Source: a virus. From it: 62,850 bases of DNA. Below the pieces are notes generated by a model. It made no database searches. It saw only the letters and a program-made list of their open reading frames with translations, and was not told the origin of the DNA. Position numbers and translations under genes: made by a program. The stretch covers positions 1 through 62,850 of the IMG/VR virus record IMGVR_UViG_3300030399_000011. The stretch is one strand, 5' to 3'. Positions within the stretch are counted from its first letter, which is position 1, and every line of letters begins with the position of its first letter. This document shows, piece after piece, positions 13,286-21,144 of this stretch.

Positions 13286-14469
13286 CAGTTCACCGATACC
13301 GTGCCCGCAACTACGTCTTGAGTTGCAGTCGCAACCAAATCAGACGTGCCGCCGTTGATCGTCAGACCGGTTACGGGGATCGCCACGCCCGGCACGGCCC
13401 AAATCGCGGAATAAAGCTGCGAATAGGACAGCGTGCCGCCGAGCGGCACCGATGCAATGAAATTCTCGATTGCCGTCGTGACCGCCGCCTCGACGTTCGC
13501 CAGCAAGTAGCCGGGCGCGGCGGTGACGCTCACCGCGATGTTGGCTGTGAGTTGCGTTGCGGCGTACACCGCGAACGTGATCGAGAGGCCGCGAATCGCG
13601 TTGATGGCCGAATAAACCGCGTCGTGCAGTTGCGTCGTGAACGGCGAGATGATCACGTAAAAAAATCCGTACTGCGTGACGCCGCCGAGCGTCTGGTTCT
13701 CGACAATCTCGTACTGGATGCCCTGCTGCACGCCTTCGATAGCCGACTCGACTGCCGTTGCGATTGCTGCGCGCAGGCCTTGGACATAGACCTGGAACCG
13801 GGCCTGCACCGCCGCGTCGCTTTCCTGATTTACGCCATTCTCGAGCGAGCTCGAATTGGTCACCGTGTCGACGCCGACGATGGCCGTCGAGATCGTCGTG
13901 ATGCTGCCGGCGGCAACGTTGCCCTGTATGCCAGCGTTCGACGCCTGCACCGTGACCTGTGCGCTCGTCACGCCAGCCGGGATAATGTAGGCGTTCGCTG
14001 CGGCATTCCAATAGGTCTGCGTCGGGTCCGGTATGACTTGGAACGGTTGCGTTCCGTCTGCCGTCAGCGTCATGGCGCCACCGGAATAACTGCCCCCGGT
14101 CCCGCTCGCGTTCGGCGTATAAACGCCCGCCGGAATCGTCGCCGCATTCGTCGGCGTGAAACGCGAGAAGACCACCTGACCAGTGGCAGACACCGCAGCC
14201 TCGCGCGGCGGGCAGCCAAAGTCAGCGATGAAACTGTCGATATCGGCTCCTGTCGACGTCGACAGGCGTGTCACGGCGAGCAGCGTCATCACGAGCGACT
14301 GTAGCCACATCGACACGCCAGCGACCGCTTCAACGCGCGCCAGCTCAAGCGAGCCGATCACGAACGATAGGAGGGTGACGACTGCGCCGCCTGCCTTCGC
14401 TACCGCCGACTGGATCGCCGCAACCTGCTGCTGAACGATCGTCGTGAAACTTTGCGTATTAAGAGCCAT
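13285..14469 (-). CDS. baseplate J-like protein
   Basis: 394 residues, the length of P2 gpJ / Mu gp47 relatives. An N-terminal helical segment (MALNTQSFTTIVQQQVAAIQ) is followed by the diagnostic TGADIDSFIADFGCPPREAA, TIPAGVYTPNASG, a beta-rich middle with SSLENGVNQESDAAVQARFQ, and a C-terminal VPLGGTLSYSQLYSAIWAVPGV segment, all in the family order. It is a wedge component of a contractile-tail baseplate. The start overlaps the gp25-like gene by 11 bases. Confidence 0.9.
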   Translation of the reverse strand: MALNTQSFTTIVQQQVAAIQSAVAKAGGAVVTLLSFVIGSLELARVEAVAGVSMWLQSLVMTLLAVTRLSTSTGADIDSFIADFGCPPREAAVSATGQVVFSRFTPTNAATIPAGVYTPNASGTGGSYSGGAMTLTADGTQPFQVIPDPTQTYWNAAANAYIIPAGVTSAQVTVQASNAGIQGNVAAGSITTISTAIVGVDTVTNSSSLENGVNQESDAAVQARFQVYVQGLRAAIATAVESAIEGVQQGIQYEIVENQTLGGVTQYGFFYVIISPFTTQLHDAVYSAINAIRGLSITFAVYAATQLTANIAVSVTAAPGYLLANVEAAVTTAIENFIASVPLGGTLSYSQLYSAIWAVPGVAIPVTGLTINGGTSDLVATATQDVVAGTVSVN

Positions 14470-14845
14470 ATGCCGGGACGTTGAAGTTGAGGGTCTGCGG
14501 CACGCCCGTGGGCGCGTAGATGTAATTGATCGCCACGCTCAGCAGGCCGGTAGCATCGTTCTGGTAGGTGAAGGTCGGCGGCGGCTGCTTTTGCACGTCA
14601 GGCTCAATCGCCAGCACGGCAGTGATCAGTGACTTGATCAGCGCGAACTCTTCGACCGAGAGCGCCTTGCCGACGAAACGACCTAGGCCGGCGCCATACG
14701 TCGGATGCCAGATGTACGTGCCGGGTGGCGTCAGCAGCGCGCGTACTATGCGCTGATTCAATTCCGCCACGCCGGTCGCGAGCAAGTCATCCCCCGAGGC
14801 CGAGAACTGGGTGTCCTGGCCCCACCAGTGAAAACTGTCAGGCAT
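14459..14845 (-). CDS. baseplate wedge protein, gp25-like
   Basis: 128 residues. Features of the T4 gp25 / P2 gpW family: GVAELNQRIVRALLTPPGTY, HPTYGAGLGRFVGKAL, and a C-terminal beta strand pair. These proteins link the baseplate to the sheath. It sits between the spike and baseplate J genes as in P2- and Mu-like phages. Confidence 0.85.
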   Translation of the reverse strand: MPDSFHWWGQDTQFSASGDDLLATGVAELNQRIVRALLTPPGTYIWHPTYGAGLGRFVGKALSVEEFALIKSLITAVLAIEPDVQKQPPPTFTYQNDATGLLSVAINYIYAPTGVPQTLNFNVPAYGS

Positions 14846-14854
14846 AAATTGGCT

Positions 14855-15499
14855 CTAGTTGGGCGGTGTGGTGACGGCGTTGGCGCCCTGTGCCGTGTGC
14901 GTGTGGTTGTGCACGCTCTTGCCTTCGGCGGTGAGGTCGTTATTGACCGTAGCCGGACCGTTTAGCGTTGCGGTGCCACCCTGCGGCCCGGTACCTTGGG
15001 TCAACTGCCCATCGATCTCGACTGCTGGCGCCGAGTTGGTGATTTCGGTACCTGCGGTCAACCCGATGGTCTGGCTCGCCTGCATAGCGATCGTCTGCGC
15101 CGAGAAATACATCCCTGTCGCGGCGTTGAAGCTCATCGTCCCGTCGTTATTCAGCTTGACGTATGAGCCCTGACTATCAATGATCGCGGCCTGACCGGAC
15201 TGCACGATCGGCGGTCGAGCCGAATTATTGAAGAACCGGCCGCCAACGACCGTCGCCTCGACCTTGCCATCCATAAAATCTAGGCGCACCGAGTCACCGA
15301 TGCCGGGCCCGAACACGGCGCCGAAGTTGTTGCCGACCCATGCCGCGGCGAGCGGGATGAAACCCGTCTCGTCCTTGGTCGGCATGATCATCACCTTGAC
15401 GGTGTAATCGTTTGGGTTGTATGCGGTGATCTGTCCGTACTTGGTCGACGCAAAACCAGCCATGAACTCAGACACGACCCGCTTGATGTGCTCGATCAT
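14855..15499 (-). CDS. baseplate spike, gpV / gp45-like
   Basis: 214 residues. An N-terminal OB-fold region (YGQITAYNPNDYTVKVMIMP, IPLAAAWVGNN, PGIGDSVRLDFMDGKVEATVV) is followed by a repeat-rich beta helix and a tip with VHNHTHTAQG. The HxH pattern is the classic iron-binding apex of membrane-piercing spikes. It overlaps the hub gene by 4 bases. It forms the needle that penetrates the outer membrane on contraction. Confidence 0.88.
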   Translation of the reverse strand: MIEHIKRVVSEFMAGFASTKYGQITAYNPNDYTVKVMIMPTKDETGFIPLAAAWVGNNFGAVFGPGIGDSVRLDFMDGKVEATVVGGRFFNNSARPPIVQSGQAAIIDSQGSYVKLNNDGTMSFNAATGMYFSAQTIAMQASQTIGLTAGTEITNSAPAVEIDGQLTQGTGPQGGTATLNGPATVNNDLTAEGKSVHNHTHTAQGANAVTTPPN

Positions 15500-16614
15500 G
15501 TCAATGTCACCGTTTGCGCGTCCGTTACGGTCTTGCCGTGCACCGAGGTCTCGAACTTCGGCGGATCGACCCGAAACGAGCGCCGGATCCGCGCGGCTTC
15601 ATACGTCGTGTCGAATGGCGTCCCGGTGCCTTGCACGATGACCGGCGTCCACGGATAGATCAGCGTATCGCCGGGTAGATTGGCCGACATCTTCATCTCG
15701 TGCTGACTGATCTGCCCAAGCAACTGCTGCGCCTTGGCATCGCATTGGGCCTGCGTCAGGTCGTTGAACGTGAAGCTGTACTCCTGCACCGACTGCGCAA
15801 GCGTCGCGTCATGTTCGATGCGCTTCGCCGTCTTGCTCGACGTGGCAAGCGAGGTATAGACCTGATTTTTCGCGCCGTGATAGCTGCGCACGGTCACCGA
15901 TACATCGTTCGCGAGCGTCAAATCGTGCTCGAAATCGAGACTCGTTGCATTGGACGTCGGATAGGGCCGCTGGGTGGTCGGCGGGGTGTACTGAATCAAA
16001 TAAGGCTGATTCGACAGAGCCGCGCTGAACGACCCAAAATACAGCGTGCGCCCCAGCACGAAGCACTGCACACCCACATGCTGCGCGAGGTATGTGAGAA
16101 TCGTCCACATCGACTGCTGCCGGTGCAGGCTCACATGGTCCGCCGCAAAAAATGCCCCGACAAGGCCGGTTGTTGGCTGCACGTTCGGAATCAACCCAGC
16201 TTGCTGAGCCAAGTAGGTAGCGACCTGGCTGGCCGTCTGGTTCTGGAACTTGATATCGATCTTCTTGTCGACCAGTAGCGCGGTCAGGTCTCGGCCCGAC
16301 AGGGAAATGCCGCCCGTCATGGCGTTGAGCCGGATCGAATCAATACGATAGGTCTGCAATAGCGTGAGGTCGCTGGCCGAGTAGTTCCGCGGGTCTTTTG
16401 GAAAACCCACATACACGTCGACAAGAATTTCGGTCTGCTGCGTCCACCAGGCCCAGTCTGTGAATACCGACGGCACCTCGATGCTAATGGTTCCCGCCTC
16501 ATTGATGCCGTTGTGCCCGGCGTCCCAACTCGTCCAGTTGATGACCTTCGAGCCCACCTGAAGGATCGCCCGCGGCGCAACGAGCGAGCCAACGGTCGGG
16601 GGGGTGTTGATCAT
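15496..16614 (-). CDS. baseplate hub, gpD / gp27-like
   Basis: 372 residues. The first half carries VGSKVINWTSWDAGHNGINE and GISLSGRDLTALLVDKKID, the second SLDFEHDLTLANDVSVTVRS and QAQCDAKAQQLLGQISQHEM, matching the hub fold of late control protein D. It forms the ring on which the spike sits. Position between the LysM-type hub partner and the spike is as expected. Confidence 0.82.
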   Translation of the reverse strand: MINTPPTVGSLVAPRAILQVGSKVINWTSWDAGHNGINEAGTISIEVPSVFTDWAWWTQQTEILVDVYVGFPKDPRNYSASDLTLLQTYRIDSIRLNAMTGGISLSGRDLTALLVDKKIDIKFQNQTASQVATYLAQQAGLIPNVQPTTGLVGAFFAADHVSLHRQQSMWTILTYLAQHVGVQCFVLGRTLYFGSFSAALSNQPYLIQYTPPTTQRPYPTSNATSLDFEHDLTLANDVSVTVRSYHGAKNQVYTSLATSSKTAKRIEHDATLAQSVQEYSFTFNDLTQAQCDAKAQQLLGQISQHEMKMSANLPGDTLIYPWTPVIVQGTGTPFDTTYEAARIRRSFRVDPPKFETSVHGKTVTDAQTVTLT

Positions 16615-16615
16615 G

Positions 16616-17632
16616 TCAGGCTGGGATGGTCAGAGTGTTGATGCCGGTCAGAATCGGATCGCCGCCAAGCTGAGGATTGGCCGCCAAAATGTCAGTGAAT
16701 CGGCCCGCGTCGCCATACTGCTGTGCCGCGATGGTGTATAGGTCGCCCCCGCCAACGGTGATCGTCTGCGCGCTGGTCGGCATCGCGACGAGCGGCAAGT
16801 TGACCTGCATCCGGGCGCAAATGCTGCGCATCTGGTACAACTCGGGCAATTGGACCGCCGAATTCATTGTCGCCAGCGCGTTAAAGACGTTGGCCGCCGC
16901 TGGCACGCCCGGGAGAACACCCGCGACGTTTGCGACAGTGTTCTCGGCTGTTGCGATCAACCCCTGAACCTGTGATGCAACGGCCGCAAGCGGAGCCACG
17001 ACTGCCGCGACCGCGCTCTCTACAGAGTTGACCACTTGGGCGGCGCAATTGGCGACACCCGCAATAAACGACGTGACCGCCATCAGGCCGTTGGCGATCG
17101 GCTGCACTGCGGTGCTAACCGCACTCATGGCGCTTTGCAGATCGCCAATGAGGCTATTCAGCGCTGAACTCCCGATACAGTTCGACAGCATGCCGAGTTG
17201 CGCCATGTCGCTAGCCATCGATTGCGCCGGGGTAATCGCCGGGACCGAGTCGACCGTCGCCGTCTGATCCTCAATGACCTCGAACTTGATCTGGTACGGG
17301 ATCTTGAACGGGTATTCGTAGTCAGCGTGGAATTCCGCGATCACGACCTGATACAGCAGCGCATCCCATGACAGCGTGCATTGCAAACCTTCCCGGCGCA
17401 CCGAGTCGAGGAACCGTGCGCGGGACAGCGCCGACGCGTACAGAAACAGCCCGGACCATTGCAGCGGTTCGTCGTCGCCCCCCATCGCATTGATACGCCG
17501 CATGCCGCCGACCATTTTCTGCACGTCGAGCAGTTGCGAACCGCCAAACCGGATCTTCTCCGGCACTTCTGCGTCCGTAAAGACGAAGGCCCCGTTCGGC
17601 GTGTCCAGCGTGAGGGTCGCGAACGTGTTCAT
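16616..17632 (-). CDS. baseplate hub protein with DNA-circularisation-like N-terminus and LysM-like end
   Basis: 338 residues. The N-terminal 130 residues (FVFTDAEVPEKIRFGGSQLL to YPFKIPYQIKFEVIEDQTA) look like the domain in Mu gpN relatives. A long Ala/Val-rich helical middle follows. The end, TITVGGGDLYTIAAQQYGDA...NTLTIP, is a LysM / tail-protein-X-like domain. This fusion is common in myophages. It is encoded just after the tape measure gene with a 1-base overlap. Confidence 0.72.
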   Translation of the reverse strand: MNTFATLTLDTPNGAFVFTDAEVPEKIRFGGSQLLDVQKMVGGMRRINAMGGDDEPLQWSGLFLYASALSRARFLDSVRREGLQCTLSWDALLYQVVIAEFHADYEYPFKIPYQIKFEVIEDQTATVDSVPAITPAQSMASDMAQLGMLSNCIGSSALNSLIGDLQSAMSAVSTAVQPIANGLMAVTSFIAGVANCAAQVVNSVESAVAAVVAPLAAVASQVQGLIATAENTVANVAGVLPGVPAAANVFNALATMNSAVQLPELYQMRSICARMQVNLPLVAMPTSAQTITVGGGDLYTIAAQQYGDAGRFTDILAANPQLGGDPILTGINTLTIPA

Positions 17633-19644
17633 CAGTACATCCCCATGCTCGGGGTGAATGGCGTTGAATCAGGATTGAAGCCGGTCGGCCCGGTGGTTTT
17701 CGGCGGGATCAGCTTTGTCGTCACGTGCGCCGCTAGGTCGTGGCTATCGACCTGTACCTGCACGTGCACTTGAGGGTGCGCATTCGACGGATGACCGGCT
17801 GTTACGCCATGTGCCGCGCTCGGATCTATCCCTCTCGGGGTTGAACCGGGCGGAGGCGGTGCCGTTGGCATCAGGTTGTTCAGCGCATACTTCAGTCCTG
17901 ATGCAAGCGCATATGCAATACCGCCAGCGATGACTGCGCCCACTGCAATCATGCCGCCGGCTGCCGCAAGCGTTGTTGCACCGATTTCTGCTGCTGTCGC
18001 GCCAAGTACTGCGCGCCCAATAAGGGTGCCAACGCTTGTTGCGATGTATTTCGAAAGGCCGACTACGCCTTTATTAACCATGCCGGCAGCGCCTTTCGCG
18101 CCAGCCCATGCCGACATGCCTGCTACCGCCCCGGCGAACAACATACCCGCGTCCAACGCGGTGCCTCCGGCCGGGTGACCCTTCGTGAAGCCCGCTGTCC
18201 AACCAAGTGCCGCATTGGCACCACCCAGCACCGCATTGACCGGCCCCATCAGCGTCGCAGTGCCATTCATTAGCGTAATATTCGCCAGCGCGATGGTCTG
18301 ATCGGCCTTGGCAACAGTGCTCCACTGGGAAATCATTTTCCCCAGCTCCGTCGGGGCCATGGAGGTGTTCTTCAAGTCGGACAGAGCGCCCAGGTTTGAG
18401 AGCGTCGAATCCTCACTGAAAAACGATGCACCGCGCGCGCCTTGCACGCCGAATGCCATTCTGAGCAGGGCATTGAACTGCAACGGCTCCATCTTTTGGC
18501 GGTCTTCGGCGAGAATTGCGACCTCTTTCATCAGGTCCATGCTGCCGTTTTTGTAAAACTGGGACTCGTTGCCTTTGTACAGCCCCAGGTCGTGCAACGC
18601 CTCGTTCTGCTTCTTGTTCGAGAACAGACCACTTCCGAGGGTATTCGGCAATGCGTTCGCGGCCATGGCATTCAGCCAAGTGCCCGATTTCGTGTTCATA
18701 ATGCCGCCCTGCATCATCGTGGCGACGAGCAACATGACGTCGCTCGAGTTCGCGCCAGCGGCATGCAGTGACGGCAGCGCGTAGCTCGCGGCACGCGAGA
18801 TCTGGCTCAGCGATGCGTGCGAAGTGAGCGATGCCTGCATCATCGATTCAAACAATGCACCGGCCTGCTTCGGGTCGTACGCGCCTGCCATGTGCGCCAG
18901 TCCGATGAAGGCGTTCGCGGCCTCGGGAAGCGGCACACCCTTGAGCTTCGCCTCGCCGGCCATGTAGGGCATTGCGGCGTCCATCAATTCCACCTGCTTG
19001 GCGGCAGGCAACGTCCGCATCAAGCGCGAACCTTCCAACATCGCATCGGCGAACGGCTCGATCTTGCCGCCTGTCGCGAAAGCGTACTGTGCCGCATAGG
19101 CCAATTCACGCTGGCGCAGCGCCTCGGATACAATCCCCCATTGATCTGCTGGTACTTGCGACGTCGCCGCCGCTTTAACGTTGGTGTCTCCAAGGCGTGC
19201 GTTTTCATACACGCCGTACAGCAGCCCAGCGGCTGCAACACCAGCGCTGGTAGCGACGCGGCCGCCGGACGGGCCGCCGGATTCACCACCGGAACCGCCT
19301 CCATCCGGGCGACCGCCACCACCTGGCGGGCGTATGCCGCTAGATTCAGCGCGAGCCGCCGCCATGTTGCGGGCAAGATCGCCGCTGCTGGCTGCCATCG
19401 TGTCGAGCACGTAGCTGGCGCGAGTGAGACTTCCAGCGCTATCGCCCAAGGCAGTCGCTGCGGCTGCGGCCTTCTCGAAGTTACGCGCCATGCCGGCGCC
19501 GGCCGTAGAAGCCTTGCGCGCATTCTCGGCGAACTCGATCATCGCGGAGTTCGCCTTGTTCGCCCACTCGACGATGATCATCAGCCGGTTGCTGACGTTG
19601 TCCTCAAGGTTGGCGCTGACGCCGATGGCAAAAGCGTTGATCAT
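17632..19644 (-). CDS. tail tape measure protein
   Basis: 670 residues. N-terminal coiled-coil region (SNRLMIIVEWANKANSAMIE), a Gly/Pro-rich linker (RPPGGGGRPDGGGSGG), a membrane helix (SAGVAAAGLLYGVYE), a conserved middle (MMQGGIMNTKSGTWLNAMA) and long C-terminal hydrophobic segments (GTALDAGMLFAGAVAGMSAW and following). Size and place after the chaperones and gp10-like gene identify it. At the usual 1.5 angstrom per residue the tail would be about 100 nm. It sets tail length and probably leaves with the DNA. Confidence 0.88.
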   Translation of the reverse strand: MINAFAIGVSANLEDNVSNRLMIIVEWANKANSAMIEFAENARKASTAGAGMARNFEKAAAAATALGDSAGSLTRASYVLDTMAASSGDLARNMAAARAESSGIRPPGGGGRPDGGGSGGESGGPSGGRVATSAGVAAAGLLYGVYENARLGDTNVKAAATSQVPADQWGIVSEALRQRELAYAAQYAFATGGKIEPFADAMLEGSRLMRTLPAAKQVELMDAAMPYMAGEAKLKGVPLPEAANAFIGLAHMAGAYDPKQAGALFESMMQASLTSHASLSQISRAASYALPSLHAAGANSSDVMLLVATMMQGGIMNTKSGTWLNAMAANALPNTLGSGLFSNKKQNEALHDLGLYKGNESQFYKNGSMDLMKEVAILAEDRQKMEPLQFNALLRMAFGVQGARGASFFSEDSTLSNLGALSDLKNTSMAPTELGKMISQWSTVAKADQTIALANITLMNGTATLMGPVNAVLGGANAALGWTAGFTKGHPAGGTALDAGMLFAGAVAGMSAWAGAKGAAGMVNKGVVGLSKYIATSVGTLIGRAVLGATAAEIGATTLAAAGGMIAVGAVIAGGIAYALASGLKYALNNLMPTAPPPPGSTPRGIDPSAAHGVTAGHPSNAHPQVHVQVQVDSHDLAAHVTTKLIPPKTTGPTGFNPDSTPFTPSMGMY

Positions 19645-20123
19645 TTTTTACCTGCGATAGTGTCTTCGACGGCCTGCCCAACCAGATTCGCGACTACTTC
19701 AGCGTTGCGATACATTGCTGTTCCGAGTACTGGGCGCGGCGGAATGCCTTCGGGTGTGCCAACCTCCTGATACACCATAATTTCACTCTCACTGCCGACC
19801 ACGAATGCCTTCGGCTCAGTTTCGTGCTTGATGCTTTCGCGCAAATCGCCCGTGACGAGCAGCGGGGTATTCTCGCCAGCGTCGTCAGCGGCTTCACCGT
19901 TGACAATCGCCATGTTGTGCTGCCATTTTGTCGCGTCCTTCAGTTCTTCCCACGGGGTCATTGGCCCCATGTCTTCGCGCTGGTAATGGCCGAACTCGGC
20001 CTTCGCTGCAGCCTCCACCACTAGGGCACCCGCTTCCATCGCTGTCGCATATGCGGCCTCTAGTTCTGCTGCCGCACGCTCTATCGCCCGAGCGAAGGCG
20101 CCGAATGACTTGTATTCCTTCAT
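19641..20123 (-). CDS. tail completion / gp10-like protein, 160 aa
   Basis: Starts MKEYKSFGAFARAIERAAAE. The helical N-terminus is followed by LLVTGDLRESIKHETEP and EVGTPEGIPPRPVLGTAMYR, the pattern of HK97-gp10 / virion-morphogenesis proteins (last segment PPRPxLG...). ATG 20123 overlaps the stop of the frameshift-encoded chaperone part by 4 bases; the open frame further upstream is not needed. Finding it between the chaperones and the tape measure is unusual, since gp10-like genes are often closer to the head genes. Confidence 0.6.
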   Translation of the reverse strand: MKEYKSFGAFARAIERAAAELEAAYATAMEAGALVVEAAAKAEFGHYQREDMGPMTPWEELKDATKWQHNMAIVNGEAADDAGENTPLLVTGDLRESIKHETEPKAFVVGSESEIMVYQEVGTPEGIPPRPVLGTAMYRNAEVVANLVGQAVEDTIAGKK

Positions 20124-20260
20124 TTCGGGGCGATCCACTCCATACGCGACCAAGAGAACTTGCGGCCTTCGATTTCGCCTGACGCCACGCAAAACCCGAG
20201 CAATTCAGTGCGCGAGAACCGATTCACGACATCCCACGGGACGCCGGCTTTCGTCAGCAT
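20120..20260 (-). CDS. tail assembly chaperone, downstream (T-like) part
   Basis: 46 residues if started at ATG 20260: MLTKAGVPWDVVNRFSRTEL, then FCVASGEIEGRKFSWSRMEW. The GVPWD and E-G-x-x-F-x-W-S-x-M-x-W pattern is that of the second ORF of phage tail chaperone pairs. It is in the -1 frame relative to the upstream chaperone and is open back to the A7 slippery run, so the main product is probably a fusion from 20652 to 20120 via frameshift. No good ribosome site precedes 20260. Confidence 0.8.
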   Translation of the reverse strand: MLTKAGVPWDVVNRFSRTELLGFCVASGEIEGRKFSWSRMEWIAPK

Positions 20261-20289
20261 CAATACCTGGCGCACACCAGCGTCCCGGC

Positions 20290-20652
20290 TTATTTTTTTG
20301 CTGCTTGGACGTCTTCCTTGCCGTCGAACAGCTTCACGCCGTTGGTGAGCGCGGCCAGGCCCTTGTGCCCCAGTCGACCGATCAGCGCCTTAACCTGCAA
20401 CAGCGACGTCGGCAGGAAAATCGGCTCAGCATCGATCCCGCTCAAATAGATCAACGGCAGGCACATCTGAACGAAACGGGTGTTCTCGGAGGCTTCGTTG
20501 CCGATGGCCAGCACGATTTCGTACTGCGCAAGCGGGCCGGGATAGGTCAGGGTCAACTTGCGGCCGTCTGCCACATCGACCACCACCGTGTCACCATTCA
20601 ACACAGGGGCGGCTGCGGCGCCGCTGGTTTCAGTCACTTGAAGTTCGGTCAT
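20290..20652 (-). CDS. tail assembly chaperone (G-like)
   Basis: 120 residues ending QAAKK. Contains DGRKLTLTYPGPLAQYEIVL and VKALIGRLGHKGLAALTNGV, typical of G-like chaperones that coat the tape measure during tail assembly. The last codons GCA AAA AAA TAA form a slippery site through which a fraction of ribosomes would continue in the -1 frame. It lies between the tail tube and tape measure genes as in lambda, Mu and P2. Confidence 0.82.
   Translation of the reverse strand: MTELQVTETSGAAAAPVLNGDTVVVDVADGRKLTLTYPGPLAQYEIVLAIGNEASENTRFVQMCLPLIYLSGIDAEPIFLPTSLLQVKALIGRLGHKGLAALTNGVKLFDGKEDVQAAKK
20293..20299 (-). promoter_or_regulatory. programmed -1 frameshift slippery site
   Basis: Seven consecutive A on the minus strand, read as (GC)A AAA AAA TAA. 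A -1 slip on A-AAA-AAA gives AAA AAA ATA AGC CGG GAC, which joins the downstream frame with no stop until 20120. Position and result match the conserved tail-chaperone frameshift of tailed phages. Confidence 0.85.
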
Positions 20653-21087
20653 TTACAGGGGTCCAATGCGAGTGCTGGCGGCGAACGAAACCTTTTGAAT
20701 CACGTTCTTTTCGGCTTCGATATCGCCGGCATCTTCGAAAAACAGCACGACGCCCTGCAATTGCCACGAGGTCGGGGGCCCATTGACCTCATTGATCGTT
20801 TCCGAGATGAAGCCGGCCGGCTGATTCACGCCCGCGTAGTAAGCGGCTTCGAACTGCGAGAAGTACGTGTCGAGGGTGGCATCGGCGCGCGAAATCTCGA
20901 ACGAGCCTTCCCAGCCGCCCTCTTGAAACGTGAGGATGATGGGCAGGCTTCCGATCGGCTTGACCGTGATCGAGCTCTTGATCTTTTTCTTCGAAAACTT
21001 CGTCAGCGTGGGGAGCGTGAGCAGACCGGTCGGCGTCAAGACGTCGAAGCGATAATCACTCCCAATTGAGAGACCGTTTAACGGCAT
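20653..21087 (-). CDS. tail tube protein
   Basis: 144 residues, the usual size for a contractile tail tube. Beta-rich, with LTLPTLTKFSKKKIKSSITV and ILTFQEGGWEGSFEISRADATLDTY. It follows the sheath gene and precedes the chaperones, separated from the sheath by a terminator-like hairpin. No database match was made; the call is by order and composition. Confidence 0.72.
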   Translation of the reverse strand: MPLNGLSIGSDYRFDVLTPTGLLTLPTLTKFSKKKIKSSITVKPIGSLPIILTFQEGGWEGSFEISRADATLDTYFSQFEAAYYAGVNQPAGFISETINEVNGPPTSWQLQGVVLFFEDAGDIEAEKNVIQKVSFAASTRIGPL

Positions 21088-21109
21088 GGCGTGCTCCAGA
21101 ATGCAAAAA

Positions 21110-21125
21110 GCCGCCCGGAGGCGGC
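21110..21125 (-). terminator. terminator-like hairpin between sheath and tube
   Basis: GCCGCC-CGGA-GGCGGC, with five T after the stem on the minus strand. Located between two of the most highly made tail proteins. Confidence 0.7.
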
Positions 21126-21144
21126 CTGCATGGGTTGGGAATGA

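Noticed and set aside
13318-14304. 328-codon plus-strand frame opposite baseplate J
   Set aside because: Extremely Arg-rich and exactly antisense to a recognised gene.
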